Assembly: GCA_023410445.1 (NCBI GenBank) | Contig: JAEYPT010000001.1 | Coordinates: 372,001 to 436,000 of the forward strand | DNA: 64,000 bases | Reading direction: 5' to 3' | Origin: Bacillota bacterium | Lineage (GTDB): Bacteria; Bacillota; Clostridia; Oscillospirales; Acutalibacteraceae | Part shown: positions 9,099-18,348 of the stretch, in pieces | How the letters are laid out: each line of letters begins with the position of its first letter | Numbering within the stretch: the first letter of the stretch is position 1 | Program-made: the position numbers and the translations under genes | Notes under the pieces: generated by a model | The model's database searches: none | What the model saw: the letters and a program-made list of their open reading frames with translations, nothing else | What the model was told of the DNA's origin: nothing

Positions 9099-10586
9099 AT
9101 GACGAATATCCCAGAAGTAAAGCTTGGAATCATTGCCGTCAGCCGCGACTGCTTTATTATCTCTCTTTCTGAAAAGAGAAGAAAAGCAATTGTGGAGTCC
9201 TATACGGCGAAATACGGCACAATCTATGAAGCGAAGACGACAGTTGAAAATGAGCAGGATATGCTGAAGGCCGTTGAGGAAGTCAAGGCGGCTGGCTGTA
9301 ATGCTCTGGTTGTTTTCTTAGGCAATTTCGGCCCCGAAACGCCCGAAACCCTGATCGCCAAGTATTTTGACGGCCCGGTCATGTATGTTGCTGCCGCCGA
9401 AGAAACAGGCAAAGACCTGATCAACGGCAGAGGCGACGCTTACTGCGGCATGCTCAACTGTTCCTATAACCTTGCCATGCGCCATCTGAGCGCCGTTATT
9501 CCGGAGTATCCGGTCGGCACAGCGGATGATCTTGCCGAGAGCATTGCGAAATTTGTTCCGGCGGCACGCGCACTGATCGGCGTTAAGTCGCTCAAGATCA
9601 TCACCTTCGGCCCCCGTCCGCAGGACTTTTTCGCCTGCAACGCGCCGATTCAGCCCCTTTACGACCTTGGCGTCGAGGTGCAGGAGAATTCCGAGCTGGA
9701 TCTTCTGGTCGCCTACCGTGCACACAAGGACGATTCCCGCATCGCCGAAGTGGCGGCGGATATGGCCGCAGAGCTCGGAGTCGACGGGAACCATTACCCG
9801 GATCTTCTGCCGCGCATGGCGCAGTTTGAACTCACCCTGCTCGACTGGGCAAGAGATAATAAGGGCTCCAGAGAATATGTTGCATTTGCAGATAAATGCT
9901 GGCCCGCTTTCCCGAAGGAATTCGGCTTTGAACCCTGCTACGTCAACAGCCGCCTGACTTCCCGCGGCATTCCGGTTGCCTGCGAAGTGGATATTTACGG
10001 CGCTTTGAGCGAATACATCGGAGCCTGCGTGACCGGCGACGCCGTCACCCTGCTGGATATCAACAACAGCGTGCCGCGCGACCTTTACGAATCCGATGTT
10101 GCCGGAAAGTATTCCTACACGCTGAAGGACACCTTCATGGGCTTCCACTGCGGCAACACGCCGTTCTGCAAGCTTTCCAAGGGTGCGGCAGTCAAATATC
10201 AGCTAATTCAGAACCGCTTGCTTGAAAACGGCGGTACGCCCGATTTCACCCGCGGCACATTGGAGGGCGACATTGCTCCCGGAGAGATCACCTTCTTCCG
10301 CCTGCAGGGCAACGCGGAGGGCAAGCTGACCTCGTACATTGCACAGGGAGAGGTTCTTCCTGTAGCTACCCGTTCTTTCGGCGGCATCGGCATTTTCGCG
10401 ATTCCCGAAATGGGCCGCTTCTACCGTCATGTTCTGATTGAGAGGCATTTCCCGCATCATGGCGCCGTGGCCTTTGCTCATGCTGGCAGCGCGTTGTTTA
10501 CGGTATTCCGTGCACTCGGCGTACCGGAGATCGCTTTCAACCAGCCGAAGGAAATGTTGTACAAAACCGAAAATCCGTTTGAATAA
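9099..10586 (+). CDS. L-fucose/L-arabinose isomerase family protein
   Basis: 495-residue cytoplasmic protein of the aldose-ketose isomerase family related to FucI and AraA. These use a divalent metal to convert an aldose to a ketose. The N-terminal Rossmann-like half and the C-terminal barrel with conserved acidic metal ligands (for example the segment CEVDIYGALSEYIG near residue 290) are visible. It is 18 bases downstream of the kinase and ends the operon before a strong hairpin. With no XylA in the window, it is the only candidate to make the ketose for XylB. The substrate (xylose, D-arabinose, lyxose or another) cannot be decided. Confidence 0.82.
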   Translation: MTNIPEVKLGIIAVSRDCFIISLSEKRRKAIVESYTAKYGTIYEAKTTVENEQDMLKAVEEVKAAGCNALVVFLGNFGPETPETLIAKYFDGPVMYVAAAEETGKDLINGRGDAYCGMLNCSYNLAMRHLSAVIPEYPVGTADDLAESIAKFVPAARALIGVKSLKIITFGPRPQDFFACNAPIQPLYDLGVEVQENSELDLLVAYRAHKDDSRIAEVAADMAAELGVDGNHYPDLLPRMAQFELTLLDWARDNKGSREYVAFADKCWPAFPKEFGFEPCYVNSRLTSRGIPVACEVDIYGALSEYIGACVTGDAVTLLDINNSVPRDLYESDVAGKYSYTLKDTFMGFHCGNTPFCKLSKGAAVKYQLIQNRLLENGGTPDFTRGTLEGDIAPGEITFFRLQGNAEGKLTSYIAQGEVLPVATRSFGGIGIFAIPEMGRFYRHVLIERHFPHHGAVAFAHAGSALFTVFRALGVPEIAFNQPKEMLYKTENPFE

Positions 10587-11027
10587 ACCGCTTTGTTTTC
10601 GTCTCATGAGAGGCGGAACCTGAACTGCCCCCTATCACTTTTCTAATAATGCTGTCCCCGGTCTGTGGATACGTTTTTGCGTTCCATCAGACCGGGGACA
10701 GCTGCATTTTCCTGAATAGTTAATCTGCAAGGAAGAAAGTCAGCACTGTCCTGATTCCTGCGCCTATATGATAGGTTCGTTTTCATCTGGTTCCGGATTG
10801 CCGGAATCGCGGACAGGAAAAGTGCTGTGCGGTTCCCAAACACCCAGCGAAGGTTTTTATGGAGCGCTTTTTCTATTGTGTTTGACAACATACCAGCCTA
10901 TAATCGTAAATGGGAATATTGATTAGCGGATACGATTGGTTTCGCCGTTAACCTGTCTGCTTCCCATAGAACAATCATTTGTTATATGGGAAGATTTGAC
11001 CGGCAACAGGAAAGGAAGTCTGGTATT
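10587..11027. other. Intergenic region with operon terminator and weak hydrolase promoter
   Basis: Besides the hairpin at 10651-10702 the stretch holds no gene. TTGTGT (10876-10881), 17 bases, TATAAT (10899-10904) is a plausible promoter for the downstream hydrolase gene. Confidence 0.5.
10651..10708 (+). terminator. Long hairpin terminator of the pentose operon
   Basis: A perfect 15-bp stem, GCTGTCCCCGGTCTG (10651-10665) with its complement at 10688-10702, extended by inner pairing TGGA/TCCA, is followed by TGCATTTTCC. The U-tract is modest but the stem is very stable. Confidence 0.7.
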
Positions 11028-11789
11028 ATGGAAATGCACGAGTTTGGGAATGCTCAATCACCCACCGTATTACTCCTGCATGCGTTTGGGATGCACTGGT
11101 CGATGTGGCAGGGTGTCATCGATGCTCTGAAATCAGATTATCATGTTTTGGTCCCTTCCCTGGAGGGGCACGAAGATCAGCGGCGAACGGAATTTACAAC
11201 CGTAGAACACAACGCGCAGTCTATATCCGATTGGCTTTGCCAAAACGGTTATCGAGAACTTTTCGCCGTGATCGGCGTTTCGCTGGGAGGAGCTGTCACG
11301 GTAAAACTCCTTTCCCTGAAAACGGTCCGTTTCTCCTACGCTGTCATTGATGCAGGTATTCTCCCGGTCGGATTGAATGGGATTCAGGAGTTTTTTGAGG
11401 TCAGCTCCAACCTGCTGATGATTTTGGCAGCTCACAGTCTGCGTCTGATCCGGATGGCGGGAATGTATGACCAATATGGGCAAAAGCAAATGGAACGGTT
11501 TCATGAAATGATAAAAACGATTTCATGGAAAACGGCAAAAAATGCCTTCTACGGAGTCGATACGTATACCCTTCCTGATAGCCTGCCCGATGTAACGACC
11601 CATGTCGCCTATTGGTATGGGTCGCTGGAGGAGAAGGAACGTAAGCCAGCGGCAGAGCGGGTCACAGAGCTTTTCCCAAACGTGTCCGTTTCCTGTTTCA
11701 GCGGATACAATCATGCCCAGATGTGTCTTGCAAAGCCGGATGTTTATATGGCTGAATTCAAGAAATTTATCGCCGGGTGCGGAAACTGA
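11028..11789 (+). CDS. Alpha/beta hydrolase
   Basis: 253 residues from ATG 11028, which follows AAAGGAAG with suitable spacing; an upstream in-frame ATG at 10986 lacks a ribosome site. Alpha/beta hydrolase signs: oxyanion segment LLHAFGMHWSMW near residue 15, nucleophile elbow GVSLGGAV (Ser near residue 84) and a late catalytic His in GYNHAQMC. There is no signal peptide. It is a single gene, convergent with the large surface-protein gene. The substrate is unknown; the MhpC/esterase-like family covers many esters. Confidence 0.85.
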   Translation: MEMHEFGNAQSPTVLLLHAFGMHWSMWQGVIDALKSDYHVLVPSLEGHEDQRRTEFTTVEHNAQSISDWLCQNGYRELFAVIGVSLGGAVTVKLLSLKTVRFSYAVIDAGILPVGLNGIQEFFEVSSNLLMILAAHSLRLIRMAGMYDQYGQKQMERFHEMIKTISWKTAKNAFYGVDTYTLPDSLPDVTTHVAYWYGSLEEKERKPAAERVTELFPNVSVSCFSGYNHAQMCLAKPDVYMAEFKKFIAGCGN

Positions 11790-11790
11790 A

Positions 11791-11830
11791 AGAAAAAAGC
11801 GTGGGCCCGGATGAAAATCCGGACCCACGC
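11791..11830 (-). terminator. Rho-independent terminator of the surface-protein gene
   Basis: A 14-bp stem (GCGTGGGCCCGGAT 11799-11812 with ATCCGGACCCACGC 11817-11830, one G-U pair) is followed on the minus strand by a run of T (bases 11793-11798 read in reverse). Confidence 0.85.
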
Positions 11831-11900
11831 CGCGCAATCGGTGGATCAGTTTTTGCAAGAATCCAATGCTTTCGTCAAATGGTAAGAATGAAAGGTGTGA

Positions 11901-14789
11901 TTAGCCGACGAAGGCAATGAACATTCTTGTGCCGTTCACATAAACGCCTGCGGAACTTCCCACGTTGCTGGCGGATGTGATTTTGTAGAAATAGTTCGTA
12001 CCGGACTTCGAAACAAAGGTAAGTTTGAAGTTGCCGGAACCGACTGTGACCGCCGGAGTCGTATTGGCGGAGACCTTAAAGGTATACGCACCCTTGACCG
12101 TGGTGGTCATGGTCGTGTCGCAGGTGAAATCGGGTTTTACGGTAGCAACAAAGATCTTGCTGCCATTGAGGTAAACGCCCGTGGCGGAACCGACCGTGCC
12201 GGTGGCGGTCAGTTTATACAGATAGTCATTGCCGTTCTGGGAAAGAAGCGCTATCGAGAATACGCTGCTTGTGCCAGTGCCCAAGACAGGCTTGGAAGCG
12301 GAGGTGACTTTCATGACATAGCTTGCACCCTTCGCAACGGAGAGAGCCGAATTGGTATCGGAAACAGCGGCAGGTACGGCGGTCGCGGTGATGTCGCAGG
12401 TGGCGACTTCGTAATCGTCCAGCGTGTAGCCGTCTGCGTCACAGACCGTCGCGGTCAGTTTGGCTTTGTTTTCGGAAGCGAAAGTCGGATCAACACTGTT
12501 GACCTTCACAGTTGCGGAGGCTCCCGTTGAAGTCATCGTGAAGTTCTGGTTGCTGCCATCCAGGTCCCAGGTAATCTGGTCGCCGGCAGGAAGGGACGTG
12601 CCGCTCGGATAAGCGGAAGCCGTAAAGGTTTCGGAGTTGCCCTTTGCGATGCTGGAGCTGTCTTTATTGATTACAATGCCAGCGAAATTGACGGAAGCAA
12701 TGGTAAACGTATCGGCGGAGGTGCCTTCCGTCTTGGAAAGGGTAAAGCCGAAGGGGCTGAAGTCATCGACATTCACGGCATCGGAATCTGCTTTGAACGC
12801 CGTGTCGCCCACTTTGAAGGCATTGGAGAATTTCAGAATCGGGGAACCGGAAACGCTGTCCGTAACATAGAGTCCGCCAAGCGGCAGCTTCAGAATGCCG
12901 GAGCCGCTAATGTAATCGGCGTTCAGCGTGTTGGCGAAGGTCACCTTGCTGCCGTCCGTCAGATCAAGCGTGTTGACTACTGCGGCACCGTTGAAGGTGA
13001 TGCTGTCGTCGGTGTCCGTCGTTTCAACGGTAGCCTTAGACGCATTGACCGGAGCAGGGAGCGTTCCCTGGAAATTATCGAACGAAAGAGTGGTACTGTC
13101 GCGGTAATCAAAGTCGATCTTGCCGAGTGTTATGGCGCTGCCCGCCAGGGTCAGCTTCGCATTGTTGCCGTTTGCTTTGTAGGAAGAAACGGTAACCTTG
13201 GAGTCGGCGGAGTCGATCGTTGTATCGCCGCTGCCGGTAATCGCACCGACGGAGGTCGTGCTTTGGTCGTCGTTGCAGGTGACCGAAATGGCGCCGTCGG
13301 CTTTAATCGCGCCGGTAGAACCGCTGTTTACGGTAACGGCGCCTGCGGCGTCGATGTCACCGGTTTTGCCGTCCGTTGTGACGTTTCCGGCAATGGAAGC
13401 ATAGGTGCCCGTGCTGTCGCTGTCAAGGGTGATATTGCCAACCTTCGCGTTGGAATCCACCGCGACGTTGCCGTTGTCCAGATCAATGGAGGAAACGGTG
13501 CCGTCATTGACGCTGACCGTACCGTTGATGCTTCCCGTGATCTTACCCACGGTGGCGGATTTGTCGGCAACGGTGAAGGTAGAGCCGGCAGTCGGCAGAG
13601 CCAGATCAATATCATAGCCGGTCACATTGATTTTTGTGCCGTCTGTTACATGAGCGCCGGTGAGCTCAGCACCGCTGCTGAGATTTGTGCCGCTCTTGTA
13701 AAGATATGTATTCTTGTCTTTACCGATGTTGACGTAGTTCCCGGTTGTCACCTTGACCTTCTGGTCGATACGGGCCTTGGAGGTGACTTTGGTGTTCAGT
13801 ACGCCCGAGGCAAGCGCCTGATTCTTGGAAGTGTCGGAAGTGTGGATCGCCGAGATGGAGATATTCCCGGCGGATGCGCCGTCCAGCGCATAGACCTCAA
13901 AGCCGTTGGGAGTATTCACAGAATCAAAGGCGAACTTCAGGCTGCTGGTTGTGCCCGTCAGCTTCAGCGTGAAGCCAGCGTTTGCGGCAGCCGGATTGGT
14001 GCCGGAAGCAATCGCGCTTGTATTGGTGGAGTCCAGATTAAAGGACTGATACGAGTAAGAAGCAAGGCAGCTTTCCGCGTCGGAAGCCGTATTCGGTGTG
14101 GCATAATATACGCCGACCTGTGCCTTGTCCACATAATGGTTCGCGCCGAGCGTCTGGGTAGAGACAGCGTCGGATTTTGCGGCGAGGGCGTCGATGTCCT
14201 CAATGCCTTTGCCTACGCGGTTGTCCGCCGTTGGGGCGCCCGTCAGGTTCGCAGCCGCATAATATTTGCCGATATAGACGGTGCCGAAATCGGCAACGTT
14301 AACCGTAACATTCTGTCTTGCTTTTACGGTGACGCTGTTTCCGTCGCCATCGGTGTATGTGCCGGAATACAGAACGGAGAGAATTTCTTTACCGTCAGCC
14401 GAGTTGCTTTTCAGGAACAGGTAGCAGTCCGTCGGATCATCGGCGTTCAGCGAGTTGCCGTTCACGTCTCCCCATTTGATCAGTTTGTCTCCGGAAACGT
14501 GGGATACGTCGGTGATCTTGATGTCGGAGACATCCTGATGATCCGTAGTATCCATGGACGTCTTGTCGGTTTTCTGCTGTGCGTCAATCCAGTTGGTCAG
14601 GTTGACTCTTCCCTGCTGGCTGTCTTTTGCGCCGTTCACAAGGTAGAGAACCGTTGCATCCGCATCCTTCAGGTCAACGGTACCGGTTACGGTTTTCGTT
14701 GCCGCAGAGGCGAAGCTTGCCGAAAAACTGGATGCCACAAGCGCGATGGAAAGCGCAAGGGAAAGAGCTTTTCCTGTGATCTTTTGCAT
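11901..14789 (-). CDS. Large secreted repeat protein, surface-associated
   Basis: 962 residues from ATG 14789, which follows AAGGAGGA; a longer open frame to 15068 lacks support. Residues 1-30 are a signal peptide with cleavage near the ASA-A motif. The mature part is rich in Ser, Thr, Ala, Gly and Asp. Its middle (about 380-600) has irregular short strands with many Gly/Asp turns, resembling a beta-helix. A bacterial Ig-like region follows (about 700-790, containing SSSIAKGNSETFTASAYPSG). The protein ends with two diverged copies of a repeat of about 71 residues, each closing with GVY(L/V)NG. I see no LPxTG or S-layer homology motif, so anchoring is unknown. Confidence 0.85.
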   Translation of the reverse strand: MQKITGKALSLALSIALVASSFSASFASAATKTVTGTVDLKDADATVLYLVNGAKDSQQGRVNLTNWIDAQQKTDKTSMDTTDHQDVSDIKITDVSHVSGDKLIKWGDVNGNSLNADDPTDCYLFLKSNSADGKEILSVLYSGTYTDGDGNSVTVKARQNVTVNVADFGTVYIGKYYAAANLTGAPTADNRVGKGIEDIDALAAKSDAVSTQTLGANHYVDKAQVGVYYATPNTASDAESCLASYSYQSFNLDSTNTSAIASGTNPAAANAGFTLKLTGTTSSLKFAFDSVNTPNGFEVYALDGASAGNISISAIHTSDTSKNQALASGVLNTKVTSKARIDQKVKVTTGNYVNIGKDKNTYLYKSGTNLSSGAELTGAHVTDGTKINVTGYDIDLALPTAGSTFTVADKSATVGKITGSINGTVSVNDGTVSSIDLDNGNVAVDSNAKVGNITLDSDSTGTYASIAGNVTTDGKTGDIDAAGAVTVNSGSTGAIKADGAISVTCNDDQSTTSVGAITGSGDTTIDSADSKVTVSSYKANGNNAKLTLAGSAITLGKIDFDYRDSTTLSFDNFQGTLPAPVNASKATVETTDTDDSITFNGAAVVNTLDLTDGSKVTFANTLNADYISGSGILKLPLGGLYVTDSVSGSPILKFSNAFKVGDTAFKADSDAVNVDDFSPFGFTLSKTEGTSADTFTIASVNFAGIVINKDSSSIAKGNSETFTASAYPSGTSLPAGDQITWDLDGSNQNFTMTSTGASATVKVNSVDPTFASENKAKLTATVCDADGYTLDDYEVATCDITATAVPAAVSDTNSALSVAKGASYVMKVTSASKPVLGTGTSSVFSIALLSQNGNDYLYKLTATGTVGSATGVYLNGSKIFVATVKPDFTCDTTMTTTVKGAYTFKVSANTTPAVTVGSGNFKLTFVSKSGTNYFYKITSASNVGSSAGVYVNGTRMFIAFVG
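11904..12350 (-). repeat. Two tandem 71-residue protein repeats at the end of the surface protein
   Basis: The last about 142 residues hold two copies with the same order of motifs: a V-K/AKGA-Y start, a hydrophobic middle (LLSQNGNDYLYKLTATGTVG in one, FVSKSGTNYFYKITSASNVG in the other) and the closing GVYLNGSKIFVA / GVYVNGTRMFIA. The second copy is the protein C-terminus. Confidence 0.75.
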
Positions 14790-15188
14790 TCGGTTTGTCC
14801 TCCTTAAACAAAGTTGGCACCTGTGAAACAATCCGGTATTTCTTTTTCCCATTGCTTTTAGCCGGACAGATTCGTCCGGTATCGTGCCGGGCAAGGCCTT
14901 GGTTTCCGTTTTATGAGGCTCTGTTCGGATTGGGTTTTCTTCGGAAACAGACGGCCCGGTTTTTTCCCTAGGAAAAGAAATTCCAATGAAAAAACATCCT
15001 GATATTGTTCCACATCGTGCTAACACTAAGTATAAAGGAGAACCGCATAATGTCAATAAAATGCACAAAACTTACATAAATATATATACAAAATTACCAA
15101 ATACATCCTATGAAATTGCCAATGAAAATTCTGGCTGGAATTCTGTTCCTTTTCGCTGGAAAACCGTTACCGGAATCGAAGAAAAAAA
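14790..15188 (-). promoter_or_regulatory. Promoter and long leader of the surface-protein gene
   Basis: On the minus strand TTGACA (15051-15056), 16-base spacer, TATACT (15029-15034) is a near-consensus promoter. It gives a leader of about 230 bases containing a CCGGAC/GTCCGG hairpin (about 14862-14879) and other inverted segments. I compared it by eye with cyclic-di-GMP riboswitch consensus and found no match. Confidence 0.6.
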
Positions 15189-15219
15189 GCGGCGTCCGTT
15201 CTTTTTCGGAACGGACGCC
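15182..15219 (-). terminator. Terminator of the diguanylate cyclase gene
   Basis: A perfect 11-bp stem, GGCGTCCGTTC (15191-15201) with GAACGGACGCC (15209-15219), is followed on the minus strand by GCTTTTTTTC. Confidence 0.9.
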
Positions 15220-15253
15220 GGGGGAAAGGAGCACTTTCCGGTGCGGAACCTCA

Positions 15254-16414
15254 TCACTGGTTTTCGGCGGGGGCGGCAGAGCGATGTGCGTTCTTTTCTT
15301 CATACATTTTTCGATCGATCACTTTTAAAAACAGTTCGGCCTTGTCCCCAAAGGAGGGCTGATAAGCTGCATACCCCATGCTGAACTCCATGCGGTAGGG
15401 TTTGCCACTGCGCTGATTGAAATCCGCAAGACGGCTGAGAATGCGGCGGACGGTTTCTTCCGCGGCGTTGGGGTCTCTGCTGTCGAGAATAATGCAGAAT
15501 TCGTCTCCGCCATACCGCGCGACGAAATCTTTGCGGCCCACGGAATCGCGCAGAAGCCGGACGGAGGTGATGAGCGCAATGTCTCCTTCACCGTGCCCGA
15601 AGCGGTCATTGATCGATTTAAAGTTATCAATATCGAGCAAAATTGCGGAAAAACCCCCGTGGCTTATGGCTATGTCAATTCTCTGCTGCATGTAGAAGTC
15701 GAGCGCCTTACGGGTGAATGCACCCGTAAGATAATCTTCGTCGATGTTGCGGTTCTGCATGTTCGCAAAAACGATTTGAGCGGCGAAAACAATACTGATC
15801 AGAGAAAAAGGCAGCCCAAAAATCAGGGACTGAAAGACCCACCCGACCAGAGGAGCGATTAGAAAAGCGGTCAGCGAGCGGTAAGTTCGGGATTCGATCT
15901 TTTTGTGCTGGAAAATCAGGAATGCTTCAATGATGACCATCATAGCCAGAAAGCCGAACATTGCAGGAAGAAAAAGCGGGCCGCGATGATACACATGCGA
16001 GGCGTCGAAATAGAAAATCTGGCCGGTAAAAATATTAGAAACAAGCAAGGTCACATTAATTAAGGCCATTCCCCACAAAACAAGGCTGATCCGATGCATC
16101 AGCCGAGAATCCGCGGTGTTAATTTGCTCGCAGATAAACTTGTAAAAAACAAGGGCAAGTATGGTGTTGAGAAAAACTTCTACGTAGTTTCCGCAGGCGA
16201 CAAAAGGAAAAAGCCATGCGGGCCCCACGACGGCACCCGCGCAAAAACTGCTTAAGATATCCGCCATGAAAGAAAGAAAAACGATGACAAGCATCCACAG
16301 AAAATACCGTTTCTGTTTCATCTTCGCACTGCGGTGTTTATTTTCCATTACAATAAAGAACCCCAGCTGAAGCATGCAATAGAGACAGATGCAAAGATAG
16401 GGCATTGAAAACAT
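15254..16414 (-). CDS. Membrane-bound diguanylate cyclase (GGDEF domain)
   Basis: Makes cyclic di-GMP from two GTP. The 386-residue protein has about six hydrophobic segments in residues 1-195 and a GGDEF domain from about 210 to 375 with the intact active site YGGDEF and the metal/GTP segment DIDNFKSINDRFGHGEGD. The position of the usual RxxD product-inhibition site reads GRKD, so that site appears absent. ATG 16414 follows AAGGGGAT. It is a single gene with its own terminator, divergent from the Shango-like operon. Confidence 0.9.
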   Translation of the reverse strand: MFSMPYLCICLYCMLQLGFFIVMENKHRSAKMKQKRYFLWMLVIVFLSFMADILSSFCAGAVVGPAWLFPFVACGNYVEVFLNTILALVFYKFICEQINTADSRLMHRISLVLWGMALINVTLLVSNIFTGQIFYFDASHVYHRGPLFLPAMFGFLAMMVIIEAFLIFQHKKIESRTYRSLTAFLIAPLVGWVFQSLIFGLPFSLISIVFAAQIVFANMQNRNIDEDYLTGAFTRKALDFYMQQRIDIAISHGGFSAILLDIDNFKSINDRFGHGEGDIALITSVRLLRDSVGRKDFVARYGGDEFCIILDSRDPNAAEETVRRILSRLADFNQRSGKPYRMEFSMGYAAYQPSFGDKAELFLKVIDRKMYEEKNAHRSAAPAENQ

Positions 16415-16590
16415 CGGAAAATCCCCTTTTCAGATACACCGAGTTTACTTTGAGTTTTCATTATAACATAATTTCGCGCAATAAAATTCAGATGATTAAA
16501 ATCAAAGCGGCACGGAAAAATATTTCGAAGAAAAGAAATACGAGGCATTGGCCTGATCGGCGGAAGAACTGCGCCTTTCCTCCGCCTGGT

Positions 16591-16619
16591 TTGCTTTTAA
16601 GGCGCAAATATGCTATATT
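16591..16619 (+). promoter_or_regulatory. Promoter of the Shango-like operon
   Basis: TTGCTT (16591-16596), 17-base spacer, TATATT (16614-16619). It would give a leader of about 43 bases ahead of the ATG at 16669. Confidence 0.6.
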
Positions 16620-16668
16620 TACGACAGAAGGGGCTTTGTCTTTTTCGCGCTGCGGGAGGGGACGTTCC

Positions 16669-18348
16669 ATGCCGGTTGGAAAAGAAAAAGAGGAGATTAT
16701 AAGGCGTGCGAACGCGCTTGCCGCCCGGCTGAAAGACGGAACGTATCGGTCTGCTTTTAGCCGGGGCTTTGCCGAGGTTTTCGTGGAAAGCCCGCAGGAT
16801 GCCGAAAGTGAAACCACCCCGCAGGCGATTCCACTTGCCCGTCATCCTCTGGACGAAAAGCGGGAGCTTTTTATGGAAATGCGCCGCTTTACCCGTCCTT
16901 CTCCGATCGTTGGTTACCGTGTGGGCTCCGGAGACAGCCAGCAGTCGGTTCAGTTCTATAAGCAGGCAAAGTTCATGGAGAAGTTCGAGGATGATTATGA
17001 GGGAAATGCTCCGTTTTCCATGTATTTTCCCAGCTATCAAATGATGGGCTACGAACAGCTTCGCACCTACTTTACATGGCGCAGCCGGGTGCGGAAGGGT
17101 GTTGTTGGGGAGACCTCGCTCTCGTATGTCTTTCTGTATATTTACGAACTGATTAATAATGTCGGCGTAAGCGATTGCCGGGACGGTCTGGAAAAGCTTG
17201 CTTTTCTCTGGAACGAGTACCGGGGATATAACGGAAAGCTGGATTCCTACATGAGCGGGTGGGTGAAAGATTATTACGTGACGAACGATTTTTCTGTCCC
17301 GTTTGAAGAGCTGCTTCAAACGACAGGAAATCTGAAGGAACTGTACCGGCCTGCCGTTGCGCAAAGTCTGTTTGATTTTTATTGTCCCTATTCAGATTAT
17401 AAAATAAAGAAGTCCATTTTCTACACCGACGAAACAGCAAAGACCATTGCCGCGTGCTTCGATTTCGTGATCCGGGCGCTCAATGCGTTTCTGAGCGAAG
17501 GAGGCCGGGCATTCGAAGACCTCGTTTTCTACGGCAAAAGCAATTCCTGGGCACCGTTCCAAAAGGCGCTGTTCTGCTCGTTTTCCCGCCAGATCGGAAA
17601 CAGGACCGTACGGCTCTCGGAAACGGAAACGTACAAACATGAAAACGGGCGCTGGATGTCCTCCCGGAATCGAATCCCGAAGGAAAACGGCCGCTTTCTT
17701 GTGGGATATATCCTGAAGCGCATCGAACAGTTTTTTCGCAGAAAGGAACACTTTAAATATAAGCTTAATGCAAATCGGAAAAAAATCTTAGATTCGGAAA
17801 TTGCCCGGGTCGTTCCGGACCCGGAAAGCCTCTTCACGCGGATTGACGCAGCGATCGTCGGGTATTATCGGGAGACACAGCGGAAAATCGTCACGGTGGA
17901 TACCGACCGGCTGGAAGCAATCCGGGCCGGGGCGCAGCGGATTCAGGAAAAGCTTTTGGAGGGCGGCGGAGAGGCTGAGTTGCCGCCGCAGCCGGAGCTT
18001 GAGGTGAGACCGCCGGTTTTCGTTGAACCTAAGAATTCCCGGCCCGCGTTTGAAATTCCGGTTTCCGGTTCCGAGAACACCGGACCGGATGAATGGGAAA
18101 CCCTTGCCCGCTCGCTGAGCCAAACGGAAGTCTCCGCCCTGCGTCTGCTCCTGCAAAACGCTCCGGCGGACAAGCTGCTGGCTTTTCTGAAAAGCAGCCG
18201 CGTCATGCCGGAGGTTCTGGCGGACAGCATCAATCAGAAGGCGCTGGAAGCGGTGCGTGATAGTATTTTGGAATTTTCGGATCAAATTACAGTCTTTGAA
18301 GAATACAGGGACGAATTGAAAAGAGTGATCGGCATTGAACGCCAGTAA
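16669..18348 (+). CDS. TerB-N/TerB-C domain protein, Shango SngA-like
   Basis: 559 residues from ATG 16669 (site GGGAGGGG, 7 bases away); the longer open frame upstream crosses the promoter. The layout fits proteins with a TerB N-terminal domain (about residues 60-260, with PIVGYRVGSGD, MYFPSYQMMGYEQLRTYFTWR and LYIYELINNVG) and a TerB C-terminal domain (about 420-555, with ALRLLLQNAP near the end). TerB domains are all-helical metal-linked modules found in stress and DNA-processing clusters. It is the first of three overlapping genes with an ATPase and a helicase, the composition described for the Shango anti-phage system. It has no membrane segment. Confidence 0.85.
   Translation: MPVGKEKEEIIRRANALAARLKDGTYRSAFSRGFAEVFVESPQDAESETTPQAIPLARHPLDEKRELFMEMRRFTRPSPIVGYRVGSGDSQQSVQFYKQAKFMEKFEDDYEGNAPFSMYFPSYQMMGYEQLRTYFTWRSRVRKGVVGETSLSYVFLYIYELINNVGVSDCRDGLEKLAFLWNEYRGYNGKLDSYMSGWVKDYYVTNDFSVPFEELLQTTGNLKELYRPAVAQSLFDFYCPYSDYKIKKSIFYTDETAKTIAACFDFVIRALNAFLSEGGRAFEDLVFYGKSNSWAPFQKALFCSFSRQIGNRTVRLSETETYKHENGRWMSSRNRIPKENGRFLVGYILKRIEQFFRRKEHFKYKLNANRKKILDSEIARVVPDPESLFTRIDAAIVGYYRETQRKIVTVDTDRLEAIRAGAQRIQEKLLEGGGEAELPPQPELEVRPPVFVEPKNSRPAFEIPVSGSENTGPDEWETLARSLSQTEVSALRLLLQNAPADKLLAFLKSSRVMPEVLADSINQKALEAVRDSILEFSDQITVFEEYRDELKRVIGIERQ

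Noticed and set aside
13263..14807. 514-codon open frame on the plus strand
   Set aside because: It is antisense to the large secreted protein. Its regularity reflects the biased codon use of that Ser/Thr/Ala-rich gene.
14790..15022. Cyclic di-GMP riboswitch in the leader of the secreted-protein gene
   Set aside because: By eye the conserved core of class I and class II aptamers is not present, so only a generic structured leader is claimed.
14790..15068. 93-codon N-terminal extension of the secreted protein
   Set aside because: It crosses the predicted promoter and leader; the signal peptide and AAGGAGG site fix the start at 14789.
16405..16668. 88-codon N-terminal extension of the TerB-domain protein
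   Set aside because: It runs through the promoter and the divergent diguanylate cyclase start. The ATG at 16669 has a strong ribosome site.
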